Source: an uncultured Bacteroidota bacterium
GTDB lineage: Bacteria > Bacteroidota > Bacteroidia > Flavobacteriales > Flavobacteriaceae
Assembly (NCBI GenBank): GCA_902566635.1
Contig: CACFJP010000006.1
Location: forward strand, 19,037-83,036
DNA: 64,000 nucleotides
Reading direction: 5' to 3'
Shown: piece by piece, positions 55,927-64,000 of the stretch
Position numbering within the stretch: the stretch's first letter is position 1
How the letters are laid out: each line of letters begins with the position of its first letter
Made by a program: the position numbers and the translations under genes
Notes under the pieces: model-generated
Told to the model about the DNA's origin: nothing
The model's database searches: none
What the model saw: the letters and a program-made list of their open reading frames with translations, nothing else

Positions 55927-57417
55927 TTAAAGGTCTTTGCCAGTATAATCTAATGACAGTCCTTTTTCTTTTCTTTTTGTTACCCAAGATTTAATTACGT
56001 TTACTCCCCAATCTGACTGGTCTAATTTTACTTTGTCTCCATTTTCATTAATACATTCTTGCAACAAAGCTGTCATTTTTTCAAGTTCATCTGCGTATTT
56101 GGGATCATATACCAAATTGTTCATTTCGAGTGGATCATTTTTGATGTCAAATAATTGTGTTGTTTGCCATCCGTCAACTAGATATTTAATGAGTTTCCAA
56201 TCTTTAGTGCGAACACCCCTTTGGAAGTTCTTGTATAAATAGAAAACGTTTTCTCTAACCGTTTCGTTTGGATTATCAAGAATAGGCTTTAAACTTTTAG
56301 CATGAATAATTTTTGGTGTTTCAATCCCTACTAAATCAGCAATGGTTGGAAACAAATCATGTAGATAAACTAAACTTTCTGTTAATACTCCTTTTTTTAT
56401 TCCAGGTCCTGAAAATATTAAGGGCACTCTTATGCTATGGTCATACAAATTTTGCTTTCCTATAAGACCATGCTGTCCAACTGCTAGTCCGTTATCGCTG
56501 GCAAATATGATAATAGTGTTATCGTATTTTCCGCTTTTTTCTAAAGCATCTAATATTTTACCAATATTATCATCAACTTCAGATATCATTGCGTAGTATG
56601 ATGCCAACTCGCCTAATACGGCTTCTTCTGTTCTGGGGAATGGTAGAAGGTTTTCGTCCCTAATTATCAACTCTCCATTATCAAATGGGTGGATTGGCTG
56701 AAAGTTTTCTGGTATCGAAATTTTTTCTGTATTGAACATTTCCTCATACTCTTTTGGAGCCATTCTTGGATCGTGAGGAGACGTAAAAGATACAAAAGCA
56801 AAGAATGGTTTGTCTCCATTGTAATTTTGAAGAAAATCTACCGTCGCCTCTCTAAATAATACACTTGAAAATTTATCTTCAAATCTTCTATTCCTTTTAA
56901 GGTATTCGCCAGATGGGTCAAAATCGTGTAAAGGAACTTTTAGGTGATTGCTCATCCCACCTAAAAATATATTAGATCCATGCGTGAATGACCTAGCATA
57001 TGAATCTCTATTGTTATGCCATTTCCCAGTTCCAAAAGTTGCATATCCAGCTTCTTTTAATAACTGAGGCATTGTTTCGTCTTCAGAAGTTAACGCTCCT
57101 TGATTATTAAACTTCTGAACATTCTTTCCTGTCATCATCATTGCTCGACTAGGCATACATATGGCACCAGTATTACCACCCATAATGTGCGCATGGGTAA
57201 AAGCAGTACCCTCGCTAACTAATCTATCCATATTAGGGGTTGATACTTCTTTATTGCCTAAAGCATTGATAGTATTAAAGCTTTGATCATCTGATAGTAA
57301 TAATAAGATATTTGGCTGCTTGATTTTTGCTTCCTCTACTATTCTAGTACTTCTACAACTTATCATCATAAATGATAACAAAGTAAAAAAGACGATACTA
57401 TTATTATATTTTTTCAA
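55927..57417 (-). CDS. S1 family sulfatase, lipoprotein (CMPSR)
   Basis: A 496-residue sulfatase with a lipoprotein signal (Cys21 in FMMISC), metal site LLSDDQSFNTI, formylglycine site Cys87 in CMPSR, then FASDNGLAVGQHG and KQNLYDHSIRVPLIF, which place it in the heparan/choline-type sulfatase branch. The start is TTG 57417; the first ATGs are inside the signal sequence. It would be anchored to a membrane, unlike the five soluble neighbours, and may act at the outer membrane. Confidence 0.9.
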   Translation of the reverse strand: MKKYNNSIVFFTLLSFMMISCRSTRIVEEAKIKQPNILLLLSDDQSFNTINALGNKEVSTPNMDRLVSEGTAFTHAHIMGGNTGAICMPSRAMMMTGKNVQKFNNQGALTSEDETMPQLLKEAGYATFGTGKWHNNRDSYARSFTHGSNIFLGGMSNHLKVPLHDFDPSGEYLKRNRRFEDKFSSVLFREATVDFLQNYNGDKPFFAFVSFTSPHDPRMAPKEYEEMFNTEKISIPENFQPIHPFDNGELIIRDENLLPFPRTEEAVLGELASYYAMISEVDDNIGKILDALEKSGKYDNTIIIFASDNGLAVGQHGLIGKQNLYDHSIRVPLIFSGPGIKKGVLTESLVYLHDLFPTIADLVGIETPKIIHAKSLKPILDNPNETVRENVFYLYKNFQRGVRTKDWKLIKYLVDGWQTTQLFDIKNDPLEMNNLVYDPKYADELEKMTALLQECINENGDKVKLDQSDWGVNVIKSWVTKRKEKGLSLDYTGKDL

Positions 57418-57433
57418 TTTTTTAAGCTAAGTT

Positions 57434-59026
57434 TTAATTCCAAAATTTGTTTCTTATCTCCATTAATTCGGGGTATGATTCATCTGTATCTTTAAGCTTT
57501 AGCTTTTTGACAAGCAATTCTGCCTTAAGTTCTTTTATAATATACTGGTATTTCTCATCAGCATATAAGTTATTCATTTCTTTAGGATCATTCTTTAGAT
57601 CATAAAACTCCCAATAAGGTTCTGTGATCTCGCTCAGAGCTCCATTTTGATTTAATGGAAGTCCGTAAAAAAAAATTAATTTGTAGTCTTTGGTTCTAAT
57701 CCCATAATGTCCAGGTATATAGTGATGAGCCATATGCATCCAATATCTATAATACATTGATGTTCTCCAGTCTGGAGGTGTACTGCCCAGTAAGTTTGAC
57801 TTAAAACTTCTTCCTTGCATTTTTGATGGTACTTTTGCTCCAGCAAACTCTAAAAGTGTGGGAGCAAAATCAATATTTAATACCATGTCATTATTTACTT
57901 GTTTGGGATTGATTTTGGCTGGATATCTAATTACCATTGGCATACTCAACGATTCCTCATACATCCAACGCTTATCAAAATAATCATGCTCTCCAAGGAG
58001 CTGACCTTGGTCTGATGTATAAATTACTATGGTATTTTCTGCTAGATCATTATCATCCAGGTAATCTAAAATACGACCTACATTTTCGTCTATAGCAGCT
58101 ACTGTGCGTAAATAGTCTTTAGCATACTTTTGATAGGCTTTATGAATTTTTTCACTTTTAGTCATCCCTAAAGTATCTATAATTCCAGTTGGCCATCCTT
58201 CGCGGGTTACCTGATGCAACATATTCCTTCTAAGATTTCTGTCAGAGATTGAAGACCCATATCTTTCACCTTTTAATGGACCATGGTTACCATTTTCATA
58301 TAAACTATTTGGCTCTGGAATTTCTTCATCGGTAAACAAATGCTCGTGACGCTTTGCAAATTCCCACAAACCGTGTGGTGCCTTGTGATGCGACATTAAA
58401 AAGAAAGGTTTACTCATGTCTCTATTTTCAAGCCATTTAATAGACTCATCAGTAATTACATCAGTTACGTATCCTTTATAAACTTCTCCACCTCTGTTGT
58501 GGTATTTCCAAGGTTTGCCTATTTCTTTAAGTTTTGGATTGTTATATAGACCTTGTCCAGGTAGTACGTTATAATAATCAAAACCAGTAGGCTCAGTGTG
58601 CAGATGCCACTTACCAACCACCGCGGTAGAATAACCAGCTTTCTGCATTAACTTGCCAAGGTGATTACTTGAATTATCAAAGTCATCTTTAAGTGTGTAT
58701 ACTCCGTTTAGTTGACTGTATTGGCCTGTTAAAATTGCCGCTCGACTTGGTGTACATATAGAGTTTGTAACAAATACATTATTCATCAGAATACCTTCAT
58801 TGGCAATTCGATCTATATTTGGTGTTGGAGCAATTTCAGCAAGCCTTGAACCATAAATGCTGATAGCGTTTTTAGCATGATCATCAGACATAATAAATAT
58901 GATGTTGGGTTGTTTTTGGTTTAGGTTCTCTTTGTTAATAGACTCTTTGCTTACTAAACTGTTGCAACCAAAAATGAATGCAGATAAAAACGCTAAGACA
59001 GTGATTTGCTGAATATGTCTTTTCAT
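57434..59026 (-). CDS. S1 family sulfatase, lipoprotein (CTPSR), first after SusD
   Basis: A 530-residue sulfatase with lipobox Cys21 (FIFGC), metal site IIFIMSDDHAKNAIS, formylglycine site Cys91 in CTPSRAAILTGQYSQLNG, then YTSDQGQLLGEHDYFDKRWMYEES. This wording is typical of the large iduronate/choline-like group common in marine Bacteroidota. It begins shortly after a hairpin that follows susD, so it may be expressed less than susCD. Lipid anchoring suggests it could meet oligosaccharides near SusD. Confidence 0.92.
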   Translation of the reverse strand: MKRHIQQITVLAFLSAFIFGCNSLVSKESINKENLNQKQPNIIFIMSDDHAKNAISIYGSRLAEIAPTPNIDRIANEGILMNNVFVTNSICTPSRAAILTGQYSQLNGVYTLKDDFDNSSNHLGKLMQKAGYSTAVVGKWHLHTEPTGFDYYNVLPGQGLYNNPKLKEIGKPWKYHNRGGEVYKGYVTDVITDESIKWLENRDMSKPFFLMSHHKAPHGLWEFAKRHEHLFTDEEIPEPNSLYENGNHGPLKGERYGSSISDRNLRRNMLHQVTREGWPTGIIDTLGMTKSEKIHKAYQKYAKDYLRTVAAIDENVGRILDYLDDNDLAENTIVIYTSDQGQLLGEHDYFDKRWMYEESLSMPMVIRYPAKINPKQVNNDMVLNIDFAPTLLEFAGAKVPSKMQGRSFKSNLLGSTPPDWRTSMYYRYWMHMAHHYIPGHYGIRTKDYKLIFFYGLPLNQNGALSEITEPYWEFYDLKNDPKEMNNLYADEKYQYIIKELKAELLVKKLKLKDTDESYPELMEIRNKFWN

Positions 59027-59033
59027 ATTGAAT

Positions 59034-59080
59034 TAAAAAAATTAATGAGTTCATGACAACAAATGCTAGTCATGAACTCA
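59034..59080 (-). terminator. Hairpin plus T-run between susD and the sulfatase block
   Basis: A perfect 12-base inverted repeat, TGAGTTCATGAC (59046-59057) and GTCATGAACTCA (59069-59080), encloses an 11-base loop. On the transcribed (minus) strand it is followed by TTAATTTTTTTAATT directly before the sulfatase ATG. This fits a leaky terminator or an mRNA-stabilising end for the susCD message. Confidence 0.6.
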
Positions 59081-59090
59081 CATCAAAATA

Positions 59091-60662
59091 TTAATTATAA
59101 CCTTCGTTTTGGGTCATATTAGAATTAGATTCTATTTCTGCAGCGGGGATTGGAAACAATACATGATAGGGCTGTACATTTCCTGACCAACCAACTAGTT
59201 TGGTTTTGGACGGATCTCCTTCGCCAGTGGTTTCTTCTTGTCCTTTTACCTCAGCTAAGAACTTGTCCAAACCTGCTCTTACAATATCAAATTTACCATG
59301 TCCCTCAAAACATAATTCTCTTGCTCTTTCCCAAAAAATAAATTCCTTTAAAGTATCGCCAGTTAAACTTCTATCGACTAAAGCGGGTGAAGAACCTCCA
59401 TTTTGAGCTCGCGTGAGAATCAAGTCTAATGCATCATGAGCTTCACTATCTAATCCTAACTCAGCCGCAGCTTCTGCATATACTAAAATTACATCAGCAA
59501 AACGTAGAATAGGTGCATTCATGTCAGTATTAAATCTTGATAAAGGTTGAGATGAAAATCTATATTTATGACTAAACCATACTTTTGAACGGTTATAGTA
59601 TTGAATGGAATTATCTTCTTTAATCCTACCCTTGGCAATAACTTGGGATCTTGGATCACCGTCTTCAAATGAGAGGGCAAACTTGAAAGTTGGTGACATA
59701 CGTCCATAACCCCAATCAGTTGCTTTTTTACCTCCTGCTTTTTCATTTAGAGGGTTTTGAATGCCTCCCCAATTACTTGTTTGTTCACCAAGAACGTCAT
59801 ATTGTATTTGGAAGAGCCACTCTTGAGAATCTTTACCCTCCAAAGAGTTTAGATTTAGATAATCATTATCCAGAGAATAATGGGCTTCATTGATTACTTC
59901 TTTAGCTTTATCATAGGCAAGTTGATACGAATCTAAATCTCTAAGTGGGTATGAGGCCTTAGTTAAATATACTTTAGCCAACAATCCTTTCGCAGCTCCT
60001 ACAGTAGCTCTACCAAGATTACTTCCATCATAACTTGGATGATTTTCATCAACTACCCAAGAAGCTAAGTTCAAATGTTCCTCAGCATATAATAGGTCAT
60101 CAATTATTGCATCGTATACCAAATTTGAACTTGCTCTTGACTGGTTTGTAACTTCTTTATTATCAAGGTCTAACAATTCATCCAAAACCAATGGTACATC
60201 TCCATAAAAACGTACCAAGTTAAAATAGACCAATGCTCTTAAAAATCTAGCCTCGGCAATTACTCTATTTTTATCAGGATCATCAGAGTCTAACAAAGAA
60301 GTCCTGTTAATTACTGCATTTGCTCTGTATATTGCCTCATAGGCTGTTTGCCAAGTTTGTGTTACAAACCTATTCGAATTTGTATAGGTGTACCAACCAT
60401 ACATGTTTAAGTTAGGATTGTTTAGGACTATGGTACCCACATGACTTCCATGGTCACTCATGTAAATAAAGTTTTGTTGAAAATGTTGAGCCATTTTATC
60501 ATAAACTCCATTCACTGCTATCTCAGCTTCATCCACATCATTAAAGAAATTTTCTGGGGCCAAAGTAGATAATGGCACAGTATCCAATTCGTCGTGACAA
60601 GATGTTATTATTACAGTAGATAATACCGTCACATACAATGTTAATAATTTATTTATTTTCAT
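59091..60662 (-). CDS. susD: SusD/RagB family glycan-binding outer-membrane lipoprotein
   Basis: A 523-residue SusD-like protein that covers the SusC pore and binds oligosaccharide at the cell surface. It has lipobox Cys22 (TVIITSC), then LDTVPLSTLAPENFF, the TPR-type helices with EARFLRALVYFNLVRFYGDVP (shown in part: ARFLRALVYFNLVR), and the C-terminal FPIPAAEIESNSNMTQNEGY typical of the family. ATG 60662 was chosen as the closest to the signal; ATG 60671 is also in frame. It starts 10 bases after the susC stop. Confidence 0.95.
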   Translation of the reverse strand: MKINKLLTLYVTVLSTVIITSCHDELDTVPLSTLAPENFFNDVDEAEIAVNGVYDKMAQHFQQNFIYMSDHGSHVGTIVLNNPNLNMYGWYTYTNSNRFVTQTWQTAYEAIYRANAVINRTSLLDSDDPDKNRVIAEARFLRALVYFNLVRFYGDVPLVLDELLDLDNKEVTNQSRASSNLVYDAIIDDLLYAEEHLNLASWVVDENHPSYDGSNLGRATVGAAKGLLAKVYLTKASYPLRDLDSYQLAYDKAKEVINEAHYSLDNDYLNLNSLEGKDSQEWLFQIQYDVLGEQTSNWGGIQNPLNEKAGGKKATDWGYGRMSPTFKFALSFEDGDPRSQVIAKGRIKEDNSIQYYNRSKVWFSHKYRFSSQPLSRFNTDMNAPILRFADVILVYAEAAAELGLDSEAHDALDLILTRAQNGGSSPALVDRSLTGDTLKEFIFWERARELCFEGHGKFDIVRAGLDKFLAEVKGQEETTGEGDPSKTKLVGWSGNVQPYHVLFPIPAAEIESNSNMTQNEGYN

Positions 60663-60672
60663 AATTTCCATT

Positions 60673-63600
60673 TTAAAATCCAATTTTAGCACCAAAAGTT
60701 ATATTTAGAGTTCTTGGGTAAGCTCCATAATCTAGGTTTTGGCTTGTGATAGCTCTTTGCCCCCTAGCTACACTAACCTCAGGGTCAAAACCAGTATATT
60801 TAGTCCATAAAAATACATTTTCAATATTTGAGTATATCTGAAAGCTTTTTAAGCCAAGGCTCTGCGTCGCATCAGAAGAAAGGTTATAGCTTAAATTAAT
60901 ACTCTGAAGTCTGATAAACGACCCATCTTCAACAAAACGTGAGGTTAAATTTCTGTCTTCATAATCAGCTCTGGGAATGTCAGTTTCTGTATTATAAGGA
61001 GTCCAATGATCTCTCATTTCACCCATTTGATTAAAATTAGCATAACCATTAGCATACATCCTGTGTTTGTTGCCGTTAATAACATCGAAGCCATATTTAT
61101 AAGTAAACAAAACTCCTAAACTAAATTCTTTGTAACTAAAGTTATTGTAGACACTTCCATAATGTTTTGGTTGTGTTCTCGCAATAATTGTTATATCTTG
61201 ATCGTTAATAAGTCCGTCACCATTTTGATCAACGTATTTAACATCACCTAACTTAGGTCTTGAATCTGGATTCACAGATGAAGGTGTACCGTAAGCTGTG
61301 TTTATGTTATTTCCACTATCATCAAAATCCTCATAAGAGAACACTCCATTAGTCTCGTACCCAATCCAATTACCTAAACTTTCACCAACATTAAGAGAAC
61401 CAGTATATAATCCATTGGTAAATTGATCTTGAAAAGTTCTTTGTTCAACCCCTCCTAAATTTAGAACTTCATTTCTGTTAATTGAAAACGTAAAGTCAGA
61501 CGCCCACTTAAACTCGCCATCCATATTTAGTGTGTTTAAAGCAACTTCTAGTCCTTTGTTTTCAACATTTCCAACATTTGTTAGTCTACTTCCAAATCCT
61601 GTAGACATTGGAATAGGTACCTGTAATAATAAGTCCTCAGTTCTTTTGTAATAAATATCTGTGGATAAGTTCACTTTACGATCGAATAGAGATAAGTCTA
61701 AGCCTATATCATATTGATCAGTAAACTCCCATTTGAGGTCAGGATTTGGCAATGACGTTACTGCAAGTCCGGCATTTACATTACCACTAAAAATAGTATT
61801 TGAAACACCAAGCACAGAAAATGATCCGTAAGCTGGAATTCCTTGATTACCTGTTTGCCCATAACTTAATCTGAGTTTAAGATTATCTATGACTTCTGCA
61901 TTACCAAGGAACTTTTCATTATGTAAATTCCAAGAAAATCCCACCGCTGGGAAGTAACCCCATTTATTTTTAGAACCAAATCTGGAAGAACCATCCGCTC
62001 TCATTGATAAAGTTAAATTATAAATGCCATTTAATCCATAGTTAATTCTTGTTAAATACGATTTTAGCATTGTTTCAGTAGCGAAAGTATCAGGAGTTTC
62101 AGGAATTAATCCATTTTGTAGCGCGTTAAAACCTAAAGTTTCTATTGGAAAATCAGTAACACTAAGATACTCCGATTCTCTTGAAACATATGTTTGCTCA
62201 AAAACAGCTAAAGCATTTAACCTATGCTTGTTTTTTGATCCAAATGATTTAATGTATCGTAACATGTTTTGATTATTCCAAGATAAATTTTGGTAATGAA
62301 ATCTAGTACCGAGTCCTCCATTTATATACCCTCTACCAAATTCCTTAGTATAATAATTCTTTGTTTTACCCTCATCAACTCTTGCTCCAATTCTTATTGA
62401 ACCAGTTAAACCATTTAAAATCTTGTAACTTATATATGTATTCCCATTAAATCCAAAAGTATTTGTAAAATTTGAAGCTCTTCTAGCCTCTGTTACTGGG
62501 TCCACCCAAACACCAACGCCTTCATCAATATCGTCTTCAACAATACCAATACCTCTATCTGTTCGTCTAGTTAAGGCTCTAATAACAATACCCATATTTC
62601 TTTGATTGAAGTCTCCTCCAGATGCAGGGCCTTGTTTTACAGAATAACTAGGAAATAAAACTGTCTTGACCTTTAGTTTATCACTAAGTTTATTTTCTAG
62701 ATTAACATTAAAATTATAACGCTTAAAAAACGAGTTTATGACAGCACCTTCATTTTTAAAATATGTGGCACCAACAGAATATTTTGTTATGTCATTACCC
62801 CCTGTTGCCTGTAATGCATGTTTTGTTAAGTAACCTGTTCTGAATAATTCTTTCTGCCAATTTGTTTGAGGCAATGAATCATATCGTGCTTGTTCTTGAA
62901 CGGGTGTTAAACCATCAGCAAATGTAATGCTTGGATCTTCAATTCCATCCATGTAAAGTTCTCTATGAATTTTTAATTCTCCATATTCAGAAGTACTTAA
63001 AACATCTACATATCTATCTTCAGGAACACTACTTGTAGTAATTGAAGTATCAAAAGTAATTAAAGGATCTTGATCTCTACCAGATTTAGTTGTAATAATC
63101 ACTACACCATTTGCACCTCTTGCTCCATAAATAGCAGCTGCAGATGCGTCTTTCAGTATATCTATTGATTCTATATTGCTTGGGTCTAAATTAGCCAATG
63201 GCGAACTTGATGGTACTGAAAATTCAGTTGGTCCGTCAGAAACAGAATAATCTACCTCTATGGGAAAACCATCAACAACATACAATGGCTCATTGTTAGC
63301 ATTAATCGATGTTCCACCTCGGATCCTGATTCGAATACCAGCCCCAGGAGTACCATCAGTAATAATAGTATTAACACCGGATATTTTCCCATTTAAGGCT
63401 TGTTCTACGGTAGCGTTAGATGTTCTTTCAATGGTTTCAGAATCAATTTTTGTGATGGCTCCAGTAACGTCTCTCCTTTCCTGAGTACCATAACCAACCA
63501 CAACTACCTCATCTAATTCACTTACATCTGTTAGTAATGTAACATTAATTACACTTTGTGAATTAATGGGAATAGTTTGTTTTATATAACCAATGTATGA

Positions 63601-63870
63601 GAACACTAAATTATTGTCACTCCCATCTACTGCTATGGAATAATTTCCATCAAAATCAGTTGTTGTCCCTTTTGAATTAACGACTGTTTCTGATTCTGAC
63701 GGTCTTTCCACCAAAATTGTAACCCCAGGAACTGGCATCCCAGTATTATCAGTTACATTTCCCGTAACTACAAATTCTTGTGCATACAAAAAAGTAGTAA
63801 AGAAGAATAATAAGCTCAGTAAGTGCCAATTTAAACGAAGAGTACTTTCAGTTTTTTGTATTTTTTTCAT
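60673..63870 (-). CDS. susC: SusC/RagA family TonB-dependent outer-membrane transporter
   Basis: A 1065-residue barrel importing oligosaccharides with energy from TonB. Order: signal peptide (about 1-30), carboxypeptidase-D-like domain (about 33-110, GNVTDNTGMPVPGVTI), a TonB-box-like LDEVVVVGYGTQ, plug domain (to about 260, with IYGARGANGVVIITTK), then the barrel ending in FGAKIGF with terminal Phe. There is no N-terminal STN domain, so it is not the type that signals to an anti-sigma factor. ATG 63870 is preferred over TTG 63891. It is the only SusC in the window, serving all the enzymes here. Confidence 0.96.
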   Translation of the reverse strand: MKKIQKTESTLRLNWHLLSLLFFFTTFLYAQEFVVTGNVTDNTGMPVPGVTILVERPSESETVVNSKGTTTDFDGNYSIAVDGSDNNLVFSYIGYIKQTIPINSQSVINVTLLTDVSELDEVVVVGYGTQERRDVTGAITKIDSETIERTSNATVEQALNGKISGVNTIITDGTPGAGIRIRIRGGTSINANNEPLYVVDGFPIEVDYSVSDGPTEFSVPSSSPLANLDPSNIESIDILKDASAAAIYGARGANGVVIITTKSGRDQDPLITFDTSITTSSVPEDRYVDVLSTSEYGELKIHRELYMDGIEDPSITFADGLTPVQEQARYDSLPQTNWQKELFRTGYLTKHALQATGGNDITKYSVGATYFKNEGAVINSFFKRYNFNVNLENKLSDKLKVKTVLFPSYSVKQGPASGGDFNQRNMGIVIRALTRRTDRGIGIVEDDIDEGVGVWVDPVTEARRASNFTNTFGFNGNTYISYKILNGLTGSIRIGARVDEGKTKNYYTKEFGRGYINGGLGTRFHYQNLSWNNQNMLRYIKSFGSKNKHRLNALAVFEQTYVSRESEYLSVTDFPIETLGFNALQNGLIPETPDTFATETMLKSYLTRINYGLNGIYNLTLSMRADGSSRFGSKNKWGYFPAVGFSWNLHNEKFLGNAEVIDNLKLRLSYGQTGNQGIPAYGSFSVLGVSNTIFSGNVNAGLAVTSLPNPDLKWEFTDQYDIGLDLSLFDRKVNLSTDIYYKRTEDLLLQVPIPMSTGFGSRLTNVGNVENKGLEVALNTLNMDGEFKWASDFTFSINRNEVLNLGGVEQRTFQDQFTNGLYTGSLNVGESLGNWIGYETNGVFSYEDFDDSGNNINTAYGTPSSVNPDSRPKLGDVKYVDQNGDGLINDQDITIIARTQPKHYGSVYNNFSYKEFSLGVLFTYKYGFDVINGNKHRMYANGYANFNQMGEMRDHWTPYNTETDIPRADYEDRNLTSRFVEDGSFIRLQSINLSYNLSSDATQSLGLKSFQIYSNIENVFLWTKYTGFDPEVSVARGQRAITSQNLDYGAYPRTLNITFGAKIGF

Positions 63871-64000
63871 ATTTAAGTTGTTTAGTTCCAAATAATACTA
63901 TATAATATTTATTGAATTCCTAAAATTCTACTTTAATTATGAAGATTAATAACATAAAAGACACATTTAATAACATAATTTTTACAAATTATTTAGTCAT
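63871..64000. other. AT-rich region upstream of susC
   Basis: 130 very AT-rich bases to the window edge, expected to hold the susC promoter. No exact TANNTTTG box is present on the minus strand. TATTATTTG (63897-63889) has one extra spacer base; its core GTATTATTTG also occurs before the plus-strand GH29 operon at 40476-40485. The true promoter may lie beyond 64000. Confidence 0.3.

Noticed and set aside
63889..63898. GTATTATTTG as the susC -7 box
   Set aside because: The spacing between TA and TTTG is three bases instead of two, no -33 TTG is found at the right distance, and the region is so AT-rich that near matches are expected by chance.
23760..64000. Attachment-site duplication of the tRNA-Arg 3' end
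   Set aside because: I looked for a second copy of the T-arm and acceptor 3' sequence in the locus and saw none. No integrase or transposase gene is present.

Overview
The window looks like a chromosome segment of a marine member of the Flavobacteriaceae (Bacteroidota). Evidence: AT-rich DNA, a SusC/SusD pair, type IX secretion (T9SS) C-terminal sorting domains, bacillithiol synthesis (BshA), a block of typical flavobacterial housekeeping genes, and TTG-N20-TANNTTTG type promoters. Genus cannot be read from the sequence.

Region 1 (1-23.6 kb) is ordinary core genome: a truncated DUF1338 enzyme, bshA, a GH3/serine-hydrolase fusion, a small cluster of Fe-S electron-transfer proteins with a HAD-like phosphatase, an MCE lipid-transport protein, a cell-wall amidase facing lptD, ridA, a BadF-type kinase, gapdh, pfkA, tamB, tsaD, rsmE, an AI-2E family permease, ybjQ and a tiny membrane ORF. 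It ends with tRNA-Ser(GCT) and tRNA-Arg(TCT), followed by a terminator.

Region 2 (23.9-63.9 kb) is one large polysaccharide utilization locus made of three gene strings. (a) On the minus strand, 40370 down to 23953: a GH29 enzyme, a sugar-oxidation pathway (LgoD-like dehydrogenase, a kdgK/eda deletion remnant, UxaA, UxaB, a COG3618 lactonase, an SDR sugar dehydrogenase, a FucP-like permease, a mutarotase), a T9SS-sorted beta-helix protein, a DUF1800/DUF1501 pair and a formylglycine-generating enzyme. (b) On the plus strand, 40541-47741: GH29, beta-helix protein, GH29, GH117-like. (c) On the minus strand, 63870 down to 47749: SusC, SusD, a terminator-like hairpin, then seven consecutive S1 sulfatases, all with the Cys form of the active-site motif.

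Proposed working: SusCD imports a sulfated alpha-L-galactose or L-fucose containing polysaccharide. The sulfatases, activated by the locus's own FGE, remove sulfate; three GH29 enzymes, the GH117-like enzyme and the beta-helix proteins release monosaccharide. FucP takes it into the cytoplasm, where it is oxidised to the lactone and the acid. The unusual part is the downstream set. A close match to E. coli L-galactonate 5-dehydrogenase (YjjN/LgoD) sits beside UxaB, UxaA and the remnant of a KDG kinase. That is a route from L-galactonate through D-tagaturonate, D-altronate and KDG, so L-galactose fits better than L-fucose. The kinase and, probably, the aldolase gene have been fused by an internal deletion, so the last two steps must be supplied elsewhere or the pathway has been repurposed. 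No endo-fucoidanase, porphyranase, beta-galactosidase, transcriptional regulator, integrase, IS element, rRNA or CRISPR array was seen.
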